Source: Luidia sarsii
Lineage: Eukaryota > Echinodermata > Asteroidea > Paxillosida > Luidiidae
Direction: 5' to 3'
NCBI GenBank assembly: GCA_949987565.1
Contig: OX465107.1
Coordinates: 9,801,721-9,865,720, forward strand
Length of the DNA: 64,000 nucleotides
The first letter of the stretch is position 1; each line of letters starts with the position of its first letter. Made by a program: the position numbers and the translations under genes. The notes under the pieces were generated by a model. It searched no databases and was not told the DNA's origin. It saw nothing but the letters and a program-made list of their open reading frames with translations. Shown here piece by piece: positions 10,528 through 22,135 of the stretch.

Positions 10528-11121
10528 TACCGATAAGTGTTGAGGGGGTAGTAGAGAAGACGGTGAGAATGTATAGAGCAACGTTCAGCGTGTGTGCATG
10601 AGCCTGAAGTGGAGTGCGTTGGGTGGGGCGAGGTTTAAGTAGTAGCTGAGGTCCAATGCGCATGCGGAATGCATGCCGCACCGGAATGCAATGTACATGT
10701 ATTACGTACCAGGGAACCGATTCTGCGCGCCAAACAAAACTACATTGAAGGGTATATTGTCCCATTGACGTCTTTGAGCGCGGTCGTGGAAGTCTTCAAG
10801 GGACTTGACAAGGGTCCTACCTCAGAGTGTCTTTCTTTCGGACCATAGAGCAAGGAAATGATCGGACTGAATAGAAAGGGGATAATGAGGGACAGTGTCA
10901 GACATCCGCTTTCTTCCTTCTTGTTGTTTTCCTTATACCAGACTTGGGAAACAGGCGGGGTTAGGCCTATTGGTAATGAATTATTTATAGGCCTAAAAGT
11001 TGGGACAGTTGAAATAATGACTGCAATTTGTCACGGTTTCGGGGGAAAATGCACAGGTAGAACTGTCGAATGATACTGTATGGTCCATTTTTGCAAAAAT
11101 AAAGATTGTGCATTTGAGAAA
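10528..11121. other. upstream flank of the DIRS-like ORF
   Basis: No recognisable gene. It includes one repeat-like stretch ('AATAGAAAGGGGATAATGAG', 10869-10888) related to the degenerate tandem repeat at 9440-9720, which suggests both flanks of the gag ORF share sequence. Confidence 0.4.
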
Positions 11122-11418
11122 CGTCAGACCCCGTATTTTCCCCTGCCCGGCTCTACAACCTTGTGTGGAGGTACGAAGACGAAACGGAAAACTGCTACCC
11201 GTATCTCAACCTCGAAGAGTTGCGGAGCAAAATAAATCTCCTGGCAACCCGTCTGCTCCTACGAGGTATCAATATCATCATGCAAGATCCCCGCATCTTG
11301 GAGCAAGAAGCCAGCCGACGTTACCGGAAATTCAAGAATCCGTTTATTGACCTGGAGATGTTTCTCTTTCTCAGGAAAATGGGCTGTGGAAAGTTCATCT
11401 AGTCGGATTCATCTTTTA
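11122..11418 (+). pseudogene. unrecognised protein segment, right member of the inverted pair
   Basis: Plus-strand copy of the last ~80 codons of 8834-9355, ending in TAG at 11400-11402; homology continues ~12 bases past the stop ('GTCGGATTCAT'). Relative to the left copy it carries Trp-to-Arg, Tyr-to-Asn, Ser-to-Leu, Arg-to-Ser, Thr-to-Ile and Ser-to-Cys changes and two extra codons. It is 5'-truncated at about 11122-11160. With the left copy it forms ~270-bp inverted arms enclosing ~2 kb. Confidence 0.5.
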
Positions 11419-11504
11419 ACAACCCAAATGGCCCTTGTCTGGCCCTAGTCTGTTGTTTAAATCTCTGTCCTTTATTTTACGCAAATGTAACGCTCAATCG
11501 AGTC

Positions 11505-11745
11505 ATGACCCCCCCCCCCCCCCCACCCATCCATCAAACTATAATAATTTTACCAAACACATCTTTCACAAATCTTTCACACACAACCGCCCCCACCAAT
11601 TGCTCCACCGCTCCACCGGCACCCCTCCCCCCAAAAACAAACAAACACGCAACCGGCCCGCCCACACAATACCCCCACGAATTACTCCTGCTCCTCCTAG
11701 TTTATCTGCACCATTGTGCTCCACCGTCACCACCACCTTGTCCTG
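11505..11745. repeat. C-rich degenerate minisatellite
   Basis: A poly-C run (11509-11524) leads into repeats of 'CACGAATTACTCCTGCTCC', 'CTCCACCGGCACCCCTCC' and 'CGCAACCGGCCCGCCCACAC' type. The same units reappear at 15242-15462 and 16889-16940, on both sides of the two LINEs. This suggests the LINEs inserted into one array. Confidence 0.65.
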
Positions 11746-12144
11746 GGTATGACCATGGAGGAATAAGGGGGAGATGACATTTGTCCTGGGTATGACATAA
11801 AACTGCAACCGGTGGCAAGGCTCCAGTTTGGGAGAACAGGAGTTGTGGGGAATGTGGAGTTACCCCTTAGTTACCACTACTCCCAGGTCTGCTCTGGCCC
11901 GGAGCAGTAGTACCTGTTTGGGCCCCAGTTATGGGTTAAATAACACCCCCATGTACAGTACGGGTTGTCGGCGGTATAACTGGCTCCCCCACCAAGTTTT
12001 TCTTGGTGAGGAGGGTGTGTGGACTCCCAGCAGGACTAAAAACAATACCTGTTAAAGGGCGGATGAACTCTCTCTTGAGTCAACGGCCATCCATACCTGG
12101 AGAGGAGATAGGCACCACCAGGTTATCTTGCCTCCCGAAACACA

Positions 12145-12838
12145 ATGATGAGTGCTAAACCTAATTCCATACCGGATCGGTCGAGGCCCGGGTCAAAAAC
12201 GGCCGCGTCCCCCACTGGTGCACAGCAGGTTGAGGTCGCAAAGTATGCTACTGGTGTGCAAGCTTTGAAGCTGGCTAAAGACGAACTTTGCATTGGCACA
12301 TGGAATGTCAGAACTCTACATGCTGATGGAAAGGTGAACGAACTGGAATATGAATTGGACAACTATAAGTGGAATATTCTTGGAATAGCAGAAATGAGAT
12401 GGACAAACTCTGGAGAAACAATCACTGACAATGGACACAAACTTTGGTACAGTGGTGATGATAAACGTCATGATAAAGGTGTGGGATTTCTGGTGCATAA
12501 AAACTCCACCAGAACAGTACTGGAATGCGAACCTATTTCTAACAGGATAATTCGTATTCGGTTAAATGCACATCCAAGAAATATATCAATAATATAAATT
12601 TATGCTCCAACAACAGACTATAGTGACAGTGAAATTGAAGAATTTTATGATGAAGTGGAATTAACACTACTAAAAATTGCAAAGAAAGACATTCTCATAG
12701 TGCAAGGAGACTGGAATGCTAAAATTGGAAGTGATGCTTACAAAGACTGGGCTGGAACAGCTGGAAATTTGGTGTTGGAACAACGAATGAAAGAGGTCTT
12801 CGCCTTCTGGAATTTGCACGTTCACACAGCATGGTCAT
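12145..12838 (+). pseudogene. LINE endonuclease domain (exonuclease-endonuclease-phosphatase fold)
   Basis: Starts at ATG 12145. Conserved landmarks are 'GTWNVRTL' (catalytic Asn), 'LGIAEMRWT' (catalytic Glu), then 'IYAPTTD' and 'GDWNAKIG' (catalytic Asp/Asn), all in one frame. A TAA at 12595-12597 falls inside the conserved 'II-stop-IYAPT' strand, so it is a nonsense mutation and not a natural end. The frame is lost near 12800-12838, and the next domain resumes one frame over at 12831. The function in the family is to nick target DNA for target-primed reverse transcription. Confidence 0.85.
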
Positions 12839-14525
12839 AATAAATACCAAATACAAGTACAAACCATCAAGAAAAACAACATGGACATCACCGGATGGGT
12901 TAACTAAAAATCAAATTGATTATATATTAATCGATAAGAAATGCTCCGGAAGTATATATGGAAGTAGAACTAGAACATTCCCTGGTGCTGACATTGGAAG
13001 TGATCACAATCTTCTAATGACAACCCTCAAACTGAATCTGAGAAACAAGCCGAAACCATCCTCAAACTCATCAAGAATTAAATACAATACAGTGCTGCTG
13101 AAAGACGCAAGTATTAAAGAAAATTACAAGATTGCAATTGGAGGCAGATTTGAACCATTGATGGAAATGACGGATGTGCAGGAAATGACCGATTTGTTCA
13201 CAGAAACAGTAAATGAAGCTGCACTAAAAACTCTAGGAAAGGAAAAGAAGATGAAACAACCGTGGATGAATCCGGAAATATTGAAGAAATGTGACGAGAG
13301 AAGAGCACTAAAAGCTAACAAGTTTGAAAGTGAAGAAAACATCAAAATGTATCAACAAGCTAACATACAGGTGAGGAAAGAGATCAGAAAAGCTAAAGAA
13401 GAATTCTTACAAGACAGATGCTTGGAAATTCAGAAAGATATGGAGAATAATAACACTAAAATGGCATTTGATATTGTTAAACAGCTGACAGCAGAGAAAA
13501 CGGCTAAAACATCAGTCATAGAAGATGCAAATGGTAATCTTTTAACAGAAAGCTCCAAGATTCAGGACAGATGGACTGAATATATAGAGGAACTCTATAA
13601 CTATCCTATTTCTACAGATGTGACTATTACAGACACATTATCACAAGGAGGGTCGGGGCAACAAGAAATACAAGATGATCCTGAAATTTTAAGAAGTGAA
13701 GTAATAGAAGCTGTAAATTACTTGAAATGTGGAAAAGCAGCTGGAGTGGATAACATCACAGCAGAATTAATAAAGAATGGAGGTGAAAACATGATAAATG
13801 CATTACTCAAAATATGTAACAACATATGGAGGAATGGAGAATGGCCATCACAATGGACACAGTCTCTAATGATAGCACTACCCAAGAAGGAAAATCCACA
13901 TAAATGTAACAACTACAGAACCATAAGTTTAGTTAGCCATCCAAGTAAAGTCCTTCTTAGAATAATAAACAATAGATTAAACGTACAAGTTGAACATGTA
14001 CTCTCGGAGGAGCAAGCTGGTTTTAGAGCAGGACGCAGTACAATCGAGCAAATATCTAATGTCAGAATTCTCTGTGAGAAGTATAGAGACCATCAAATGG
14101 AAATCCACCACAACTTTATTGACTTCAAGAAAGCGTTTGACAGGGTCTGGAGAGAGGCATTGTGGTTAATTCTGAAGAAGAACAATGTCAGTCTGAATTT
14201 GTGTAACATTATTAGATCTTTGTATGAAAGAGGCAGCAGTGCTGTAGTGACTGAGAATAGTACTTTAAAATGGTTTAAGACGTCAGTAGGTGTGAGACAG
14301 GGGTGCATACTCTCACCATGTCTATTTAATGTTTTCTTAGAAGAAATTATGCAAGAAGCACTTTCAGACTTCACTGGAACAGTATCGGTAGGTGGTCGTA
14401 ATATTTCAAATTTACGATTTGCCGACGACATTGATTTAATAGCTGGTTCTAAGGATGAACTAAAGGATTTGACAGAAAGACTGGACAGCACAGCAAGAAG
14501 TTGTGGCATGGAAATTAGTAGATAG
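12831..14525 (+). pseudogene. LINE endonuclease end plus reverse transcriptase
   Basis: 564 codons. The first ~60 complete the endonuclease ('TWTSPDG', 'NQIDYILID', 'GSDHNLL' with the catalytic His). Reverse transcriptase motifs follow in order: 'AAGVDNITAELIK', 'LPKKENPHKCNNYR', 'EQAGFRAGRSTIEQI', 'FIDFKKAFDRV', 'GVRQGCILSPCLFN' and the catalytic 'LRFADDIDLIA'. The TAG at 14523-14525 interrupts the conserved 'SR-stop-KSKVMVTS' stretch just after the palm, so it is a nonsense mutation. All active-site residues are intact up to that point. Confidence 0.88.
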
Positions 14526-15234
14526 AAGAGCAAAGTAATGGTAACATCAAGAAAGAATAATGAAAATGTTGGAGAGGAGGATAATACGGATATAAAGGTG
14601 AATGAAGAAGTACTAGAGGAAGTGAGAAAGTTCCAGTATCTGGGCTCTACACTGTGAGGATGTTACATCAAAAGATAAAATTAAGAAAAGATTGGCTATA
14701 GCTACTGGCCAATTAGCCAAATTGAATAAATTATGGAGTAGCCGTAATATCTTGCTATCAACCAAGTTTAAATTAATGCATTCATTAATAACATCAATAG
14801 CATTACGGATGTGAAGCTTGGACGTGTAGTGTTCTCCTGGAAAAGAGAATAGAATAGAGGCTTTTGAAATGCGATGCTACATAAGATTGTTAGGCATAAG
14901 TTGGAAAGACCACCGAACAAATGAGCCTGTAAGGAGTGCAATTCGTAAAAAAGTTGGAGAATTTGAGCCACTACTAAAAGTAGCACAGAAGAGGAAGTTG
15001 CGATGGTTTGGACATGTAAGCAGAAGACCTGGAACATTGGCGCATGATGTCATGCATGGAATGGTTAATGGAAGTAGGAGAATAGGCAGACCTAGAGCGA
15101 ACTGGAGTGGAGATGTTGGAAAATGGACTGCACAAACAGTGGTGGAATGCGTGAGGGCAGCTCAAGATAGAAAGAATTGGAGGAAGACACTCTACACTGT
15201 GCCCCAACGGCTTTTATCTACGGGAGTGACCTGA
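14526..15234 (+). pseudogene. LINE reverse transcriptase thumb and C-terminal region
   Basis: Reading continues in frame after the nonsense TAG ('KSKVMVTSRKN', 'FQYLGSTL') and hits another stop near 14655. The frame then shifts and resumes at 14869 with 'LLGISWKDHRTNEPV', 'RKLRWFGHVSRRPG' and 'RRIGRPRANW', the usual C-terminal landmarks of this LINE group, ending at TGA 15232-15234. Confidence 0.8.
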
Positions 15235-15241
15235 ACCTGAA

Positions 15242-15462
15242 CCTGTCACCACAAAAAAAACCCGCACCGGCCCGCCCACACAATCACCCCCACGAATTAT
15301 ACTCCTCCCGCTCCACCGTCACAACCCCCCAAAAAACACCCAACCTGCCCGCCCACACATCTTTCCCCACTAATTACTCCTCCCGCTTCACCGGCACCTC
15401 CAAAAAACCACACAACCGGCCCGCCCATAAAATCACCCCCACGAATTACTCCTCCACGAATT
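15242..15462. repeat. C-rich minisatellite, ~60-bp units
   Basis: Three to four units of the type 'CACGAATTACTCCTCCCGCT' then 'CCACCGTCAC', an A-rich spacer and 'CCCGCCCACA'. Same family as 11505-11745 and 16889-16940. Confidence 0.75.
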
Positions 15463-16735
15463 ACTTTAGCTGGCAACGAACCTCCACTGGAATGGCGTCG
15501 ATATGTTATTGTTGCAATCCCTAAAAAAGGAAACAGCACGCAACTGTCCAACCAGCGCGGGCTCAGCCTCATGTCAGTCCACGCAAAACTATTCAATCGC
15601 GTGCTATTGGTCCGTCTTCGAGAGCGGCTAGAGACACTCATCTTACCATTACAAGCTGGCTTCCGTCCTAACCGGAACACTGTTGAACAAATCGCATGCC
15701 TTCGAATGGCAATCGATGCGTGTCGCTCCAGGAAGCGGAGTCTGGTAATAAGCTTTGTTGACTTCTCTAAAGCATTCGACTGTGTCGACCGCGGTGTCCT
15801 GAGAGAGATCCTAGCACTATACCCACGCCTTTCATCAACGCGATTATGTCACTATATAATATACACCAGTACAACTGCATGTGTACGCACATCTTCGGGC
15901 TGCACCGATGAGTTCGACACAATATCTGATGTACTCCAAGGAGATACGATGGCGCCCTATTTGTTTGTCATTGTCATGGATTATATCTCACGTACGTCGC
16001 TCATCCTAGAAGATGGCTACATTGTGAGGAGACGTTTGTCGGCGCGACGGACGGAAATCCCCGCACTTGCGTACGCCGACGACGCAGCGCTGATTTCTGA
16101 CGATCCAGACGCTGCCCAACGCCAACTTCATCGCTTCGAGGAAGCATCAGCCAAAGTAGGACTGCGCCTGAATGCCAGCAAGACAAAAGTCATGTACATT
16201 GGAGATATTCCCCATACTACCATCTGTACAACAGCCGGCGTCCCTCTCGCAGCCTGCGATGACTTTTGCTACCTGGGATGCAACGTGGCAGAGAGTAGAA
16301 GTGCCATTCAGCGACGGCGGCAGCTGGCATGGGTCGCAGCCCGAAAACTCACACCTTTGTGGAACGGAACAGCCAGCGATAAGGCCAAAATGCAGCTGTT
16401 TAAATCCACAATCGAGGCAGTGGTTCTCTACAGTTGTGATGCTCTAGCGATTCCCGACACCTTGGCCAAGAAACTGGACGCTTCCCATCGTGCTCTTATG
16501 CGCTACTGCCTTGGTGTACACTTTCCTGCACGAATAACAAACATCGACTTGTACGTTCGTACAGGCATAGTTCCTGCCACAACAACCCTGCTGAAAAAAC
16601 GCCTCCACTTAGTTTGCCATGCACTACGGAGACCAGAGGTGCCTCTTGCTGTCTACCTGAACCCACTCAACCAACCATCAGAACCCTTTCGGCAGGGTGG
16701 AAGCCTGTGCTGCACCAACATATCACAGATCATAT
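15463..16735 (+). pseudogene. second, different LINE reverse transcriptase fragment
   Basis: A 388-codon frame (15571-16737) preceded by in-phase or shifted remnants from about 15463 (stop near 15523). RT landmarks: 'LPLQAGFRPNRNTVEQIA', 'FVDFSKAFDCVD', 'LQGDTMAPYLF' and the catalytic 'LAYADDAALI', then a thumb region ('LNASKTKVMYIG', 'FCYLGCNV') and 'KLDASHRALMRYCLG'. The 'QGDTxAPYLF' form differs from the 'QGCxLSPxLF' of the LINE at 11780-15241. It recalls LINE clades with restriction-like endonucleases, though the clade is uncertain. No N- or C-terminal endonuclease is present. Minisatellite units flank it on both sides (to 15462 and from 16889). Confidence 0.75.
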
Positions 16736-16888
16736 AAGACGACCTCAATGCCATCGGCCTTTCAACACGACCAGGCGGTTCGTGCTGCCCAGGATAGGGC
16801 TGGATGGCAAAAGAGAATTTCTAACATTGCAAAAACCCGTGGTCACAACGTCTCGAGCCGAGTTCGGCCCGAGTAACGTCAATAATAT

Positions 16889-16940
16889 ATATACTCCTCC
16901 CGCTCCACCGTCACCCCTCAAAAAACACCCAACCGCCCCG
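16889..16940. repeat. C-rich minisatellite unit
   Basis: A single further unit ('ACTCCTCCCGCTCCACCGTC', 'CCCCTCAAAAAACACCCAAC') of the array at 11505 and 15242, immediately before the 21-bp array. Confidence 0.65.
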
Positions 16941-16941
16941 C

Positions 16942-17232
16942 ACTGGCTCCTCAATTTGATGCATTGGCTCCTCAATTTGGTGCACTGGCTCCTCAAATAG
17001 GTGCACTGGCTCCTCAATTTGGTGCACTGGCTCCTCAATTTGGTGCACTGGCTCCTCAATTTGGTGCACTGGCTCCTCAATTTGGTGCACTGGCTCCTCA
17101 ATTTGGTGCACTGGCTCCTCAATTTGGTGCACTGGCTCCTCAATTTGGTGCACTGGCTCCTCAATTTGGTGCACTGGCTCCTCAATTTGGTGCACTGGCT
17201 CCTCAATTTGGTGCACTGGCTCCTCAATTTGG

Positions 17233-17235
<3 letters not shown>
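16942..17235. repeat. 21-bp minisatellite (~14 units)
   Basis: Unit GGCTCCTCAATTTGGTGCACT, tandem and nearly perfect; early units carry 'TTGATGCATT' and 'AAATAGGTGC' variants. Because 21 is divisible by 3, long spurious frames appear on both strands. Confidence 0.97.
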
Positions 17236-17271
<36 letters not shown>

Positions 17272-17332
17272 CCCACACACACACACACCCCCACACCCAC
17301 ACACACACACCCCACACACACACGCCCTTACA
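17236..17332. repeat. CA/CCCA microsatellite
   Basis: (CA)n interrupted by CCCC and CCCA blocks, directly continuous with the 21-bp array at a GTGCGCGCACAC junction. A smaller CA patch lies at 17694-17711. Confidence 0.95.
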
Positions 17333-19181
17333 CGCGTATACTTGTGGGGTATTCCCTTTGTTCTCATGTACTAAAAAATCACTCCCAGAAAAGCCTAATT
17401 GAAATCGCTCCCTTTCGAACAGAATCACTTTCCTATATAGGCTGAAATTTCTAGCGAACGTCCCTTATATAATATAGTTCTATTTGCGACGAATAAACAT
17501 ACCCCGGAAATTCCTCCTTTTCGAGTTAATTCCAAATAACTAGTTTCGTGAAAACCTTATGGGGTACCAAAAATGTACCACACAAGGAGTGGTCCCATTG
17601 TTCTGAGTACCCACCCATTGTTCCGGTACCCAACAATTGTGCACCCACCCCCACACACACCGCACGCTCCGCTGCACTTGCTCCTCCATTTGCCACACAC
17701 ACACACACACATGGCTCCTCCGGCTCCTCTGCTTCAAACGGCTCCTCCAAAAGGGGCCCGATCGCAACATTACATACTACTCACGAGGCCGCTCGATATA
17801 TAATAGAGCATTATTATGTCGATATTATCGAGTTTTATTAGTATTAGCAAACACGTTTTATCAAACTGCAGGCTAAAATGCAGACAGGAAGTTTGCCAGG
17901 TGGGGTCCAGGGCTGGTGAACTCGCCCAGCTGGTGCCGGCTTTTTCCAGTTTTTGGAATTGCCATAGTTGGTGCATATTGTTTGGGTGTGCAATAGCAAG
18001 GCTAATAGTCATAGTTGCACGCTCCCAAATTATCTCACGGGAAATCTGCCGGTTACACAACTTGGAATGAAACTTTGATCGCCGTTCAACTGAGATTACC
18101 CAACAACAATCCCTATCTTAAATCTAACAACCGAGTAAGTATACATGTACTATGAACAATAAATGTTGTAGGCCTATAGCTATATAGAGACTTCTCCTGC
18201 AAAGATTTAATTGTGGCTGGCTGTACTTTCGTCCAAACTGTTAAGCGAACTGGTAAGTAGCGATTGTGCTTTGAGGCGTAGGGGGTATACTGCTAATTAT
18301 TATCATCATAGCCGGGAAGCATCAGCGTCGCATCACGTTCACACACCAATGCTACTATACTAGGCCTATATAGTTCATAGAATGGCGGAGATATTTGCAA
18401 AGCTGCTGTAGACGACAATTATACTAAACTGCGCAGGACGTTTTCTCGAAACCGCGCCTGGCTGAGCTCAAGGTGAGGCTTCGTTGTGAAGCAATATAGT
18501 TTAAAAGCATATTGGCCTATTTCTTATTTAAAGACCAAAGTTTTAAGCAGTTAATTAATTGTTCCATTTCGTACAGCTGTATGAACCGCATGTATGGGAA
18601 TTAAAAGGGGCGCTACTTACAACAATCATTGAATACGTGTCACCTAATAATTAATGTCAAATTACGCTGCATAATTATAATTATTTCTAAGCAATTTCTT
18701 TTATTGTAGGGCCTACAGCAAGCGCATGTAACTAAGAATTGCTCATTTTGTAAACAGCTTTATAAATTTAACAAAGAGAGAAATAAAAACTGCAGGGTTA
18801 AGGATGGGCGTGGTCAAATGGTGTAGGGCCTATTCACATAATCTCTAACCCATTAAAACAAGTACATGTAATTTTTATGTTAATACACCTGAAACTCACT
18901 TTAAGCTACTAGTTAGGTGTCCAAAGTTGGCCACACATTGTGACCCAAGTTACCCTCACATTGTGTCCCAAGTTACGTACCTACACATGGAGGGAATTTG
19001 GGACACTTCTGTTGTTTGGCAATAAACCTCATTGATGTAACTTCTCAAATTGTAAACAAGGTTGTTATTTTCTTACAAATCGTGAGTATATGTAGCTACC
19101 CTAGCACAAAGCCTGAATTTTATATTTGTGATGCAACGTGGTACCCGCCGCCATACGTTATTCGGATCGCACAATACGACC
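17333..19181. other. no recognisable gene
   Basis: Contains 'GGCTCC' repeats around 17715-17755 reminiscent of the 21-bp array, then unique AT-rich sequence. A good donor-like AAG|GTGAGG at about 18472 is not linked to any coding evidence. Confidence 0.4.
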
Positions 19182-19263
19182 TCGACCAGCTCGGTGGTCA
19201 AGTGTTTAAGACGTCAGCACTAGAAAGCGGGAGTCGCGGGTTCGAATCCCGCCTGTGCTGCCT
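19182..19263 (+). repeat. tRNA-derived SINE head
   Basis: An A-box-like 'TGGTCAAGTG' is followed by a perfect B box 'GGTTCGAATCC' in a 5-bp T-arm (GCGGG 19236-19240 with CCCGC 19248-19252). The acceptor arm does not pair, so this is not a functional tRNA. A related minus-strand copy lies at 41255-41335 ('CTCGACCAGCTC' shared start). Confidence 0.65.
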
Positions 19264-21211
19264 GAAATATTTGATCAGGCATCGGGCATAGCACTGAGCA
19301 CTCAGTGCTTATCATGTAGAGCAGGGCAAACCCTCATTGAATTACATAGGGCCTAATACATACGTTTTTGCGGGGGCGCGAGCGTGAGCGGCATAATCTC
19401 CACACCTCACCGCACTTAGTTATAGTATAGGTTTTCCCGGCTAATTTCAGCAAAAGGATGCTATTTTTGGGGCCGTTCATCACATGTTATTTCGTTTTCT
19501 TGCATTCAAGATTGTTGCTTTACCACGGAGGTTCGGTTCAGGCGTTCTAATTTCGTTTTCTTGCATTCAAGATTGCTGATTCACCATTCAACTTCGGTTC
19601 ATGCGACCGTTCTTCCACCTTTCAAAAGTTGGATCTTTTCGGTTGTTTGAAACATACTTCATGATACATACTTCCAGATAACTTTATCATTCACTTTATG
19701 GCAATACCTCACTCAGGGACAGTATACCGGAGTTTCTTGTGTTTTCGCTCTCACTTCGTGTTTAAACTTTAACCAATAAATGGCAAAGCGCAAAGGGGTA
19801 ATTTTGTATGCCTATCTAGATGTTACACTTTCCTGTAAGGATCATGGCATGGGTCGCCATTTTTGCGTTATTTCGTTTTAACTGAGCTGCAATCCTACAA
19901 AGCCGATGTACATTTTCAAGAAAGACTAGGTCTTATAATTATAGACAAACACATCAACACATACACACACCCATAGCAATGAATTTGAATTTACATGTAT
20001 GATAAGTGAATGCTTATTCACGAAAGAGAATGCCAGCCAAAGCGCCGTTTAAAACCTGTGACGAATTTGAATGCACGACAGGACTATCTGAACCTGAAAG
20101 ACCGTATTATTGGTAAGAATGCTTCAATGACGAATTCGAGTGACTTCAAACGCCCATGGGGACGAGCATTCATGTTAAAACGAATTTTATCGCGCCTAGT
20201 GCTATAAAGTGAATACTTCTTTGCTGAAACTGGCCGGGAAAACCTTTAGTATACAAAGTCATGTACTAGTAGAGTAGGCATCCTTTCTTCATTACTGACG
20301 GTGGTGTAGCCGGCAGTCGTCGGCACTGGCTTTGGAGTCTAGTCCCACTCTTGAGTGGCAATCTCTGCTGCAGCGGTGGCTAGACGATCGAAGGATGAGG
20401 ATGAGACCTATTCAGTCTATACGGGCCCACCCATTGTAAACTCTTCAAAAACTTTGGGTCCACACTAAAGTTTCGACTGAAATTGTATTGTTCACACCGC
20501 TCCAGCAAAAAAAAGAACTGTTTGCTTCGGTTCATGCACATGCATAACTGATGTAAGAGTGAAATTAGGCAATCCCTATGTAACAGGTGTTCCCCATAAA
20601 CGACTCGATCACTGGTACTCAAGGTCTATCCTGCACACGTCATTCCCACTGCCCTCATTCCAAGTAACCTGGCTCCAGACATACCAGGGTCCCTCTGTCA
20701 GTGCCCTTCAGGGTCATGACCTCATGGTTTCCCCACTAAACTGACCATGCACCTTCTTCCCTGAAATGATGTCATATAAGTTATGTCTTCTTTATATGAC
20801 ATCATCCCCCAAGAAAAGATCTCCCCCCTCCTGTAAAATGTATATAATATGCTCATTTTCCCAGTTCACGGAGAAGATCAGGCCCGACCACAGTTAAACA
20901 CGCATTCCTTACTCTTATACCCAGGCATAGCCAGAAGCTGTTCCAGCCCCTAGACTTGTGGTGCAGTATTCTTAAGTATTTACCGGTTCCTACCTACCGT
21001 ACACAGAATCTGTCTGTTACTGTACCTTCACTACCCGTAATGTCGCATCGACGGAACGCACTCGTACATGTATACATGTACATGTACGTACGCACGCTTA
21101 TCCACGTTCACACTAACGCGCGCGTTCGACACGTCGCGATGTGTTCAAAATTTTAAACTTGGCTATTTTTTCAAAAACGTTTACAACGGTTTAAACGGTT
21201 AGCCGGTCAGG
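19264..21211. other. no recognisable gene; includes a 12-bp-arm hairpin
   Basis: Mostly unique sequence. A repeated 'ATTTCGTTTTCTTGCATTCA' occurs at 19490 and 19549. A hairpin of GATGTCATATAA (20766-20777) with TTATATGACATC (20793-20804) could be a small foldback. No coding similarity. Confidence 0.45.
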
Positions 21212-22060
21212 TCTCTTAAAGCTGCTCCTCAGGATTGGATGCCCACCCAAGCTCCTGAAGATGATCACGTCCTTCCATGAAACATGGACCATTCCAGTGC
21301 AGCGGATCATCCTCGGACCCCTTCCCTATCAAGAGCGGCGTGAAGCAAGGCGGTGTGTATTGGCCCCAACACTCTTCGGCATCTTCTTTTCCCTGCTTCT
21401 GCGCTACGCCTTCCGCGACTCTGAAGATGGCATTTTCCTCCACACGCGGAGTGATGGGAATCTGTTCAACCTTGCCCGCCTGAAAGCCAAGACCAAGGTG
21501 AACAGCGTACTGATCAGGGAGAGGCTGTATGCCGATGATGCTGCCCTAACAGCCCACACTGAGGACGCCCTCCAGCGACTCATTAGCCGCTTTGCGGAGG
21601 CTTGTACTGAGTTCGGATTGACCATCAGTCTGAAGAAGACCAAAATCATTGGCCAAGACGTCAGCACCATCCCAGCCAACACCATCGGCGATCACAACCT
21701 GGAGGTAGTGGAGAATTTCATCTACCTCGGCTCTACCATCTCCAGCAACCTGTCCCTCGATGCAGAGCTTAGCACACGGATAGGGAAAGCCTCTACCACC
21801 ATGGCTCATCTCGCCAAGAGGGTGTGGGACAACACCATGCTGTCACTCAAGATGAAAGTGTACCAAGCTTGTGTACTTAGGACCCTTCTCTATGGTAGTG
21901 AAGCCTGGACCCTATACCCTAGACAAGAGCAAAGGCTGAACACCTTCCACATTCGCTGCCTCAGGCGGCGACTCCTGGGCATCACCTGGCAGGATCGCGT
22001 CACAAACGCAAACGTTCTCTCCCATGCAGGCAAACAAAATCTATGTTTTGGGAAGGCCGT
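21212..22060 (+). pseudogene. third LINE fragment: reverse transcriptase palm to thumb
   Basis: 5'- and 3'-truncated. Frame one gives 'RIGCPPKLLKMITS'; a shifted frame gives 'SSDPFPIKSGVKQG'; the first frame then returns with 'CVLAPTLFGIFFSLLL', the catalytic 'RLYADDAALTAH', 'FIYLGSTISSNLSLDAEL', 'RVWDNTMLSLKMKVYQ' and 'LLGITWQDRV'. Two frameshifts near 21277-21345 disable it. The text closely resembles the RTE-like LINE family very common in marine invertebrates. The antisense fragment at 46540-47700 carries the complementary C-terminal part of what looks like the same family. Confidence 0.82.
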
Positions 22061-22067
22061 CATCTAA

Positions 22068-22135
22068 TTAAGGCTGGATAGCTCAGAATACACAAAACCA
22101 GAGGTCTGTGGTTCAAGTTCAGGTTCTGTCAAAGT
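22068..22135 (+). repeat. tRNA-like SINE fragment
   Basis: 'GGCTGGATAGCTCAGAATAC' resembles a tRNA 5' half with an A box, and 'GTGGTTCAAGTTCAGG' a B box. It lies immediately after the truncated LINE end. Not a functional tRNA: the acceptor stem is not formed. Confidence 0.5.

Larger units (their letters stand above)
11780..15241 (+). mobile_element. near-full-length non-LTR retrotransposon (RTE/CFDP2-type LINE), inactive
   Basis: The order is a ~365-bp leader (11780-12144), an apurinic-like endonuclease, a reverse transcriptase, a C-terminal region and a short 'GACCTGAACCTG' tandem 3' tail (15229-15241). The leader is independently found at 46396-46526, which defines the 5' end. Coding is broken by at least two in-frame stops and two or more frameshifts, described in the three coding parts below. 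It sits inside the C-rich minisatellite (units at 11505-11745 and 15242-15462). Such elements are often mis-annotated as 'craniofacial development protein 2'. Confidence 0.85.

Noticed and set aside
12145..15234. Host gene for a craniofacial development protein 2-like product
   Set aside because: The domains are LINE endonuclease and reverse transcriptase with nonsense and frameshift mutations; the name is a common mis-annotation.
16942..17235. CRISPR-like array
   Set aside because: Units are directly contiguous with no unique spacers, and the genome is eukaryotic.
16745..17428. Long overlapping frames on both strands across the 21-bp array
   Set aside because: They exist because 21 is a multiple of 3; the peptide is a simple heptad of the satellite unit with no other support.
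18465..18480. 5' untranslated exon of the SPATS2-like gene ending at AAG|GTGAGG
   Set aside because: A donor-like match alone is not evidence; nothing ties it to the acceptor at 24137 without transcripts.
19182..19263. tRNA gene
   Set aside because: B box and T-arm are good, but the acceptor stem does not pair and a related truncated copy exists, so a SINE is more likely.
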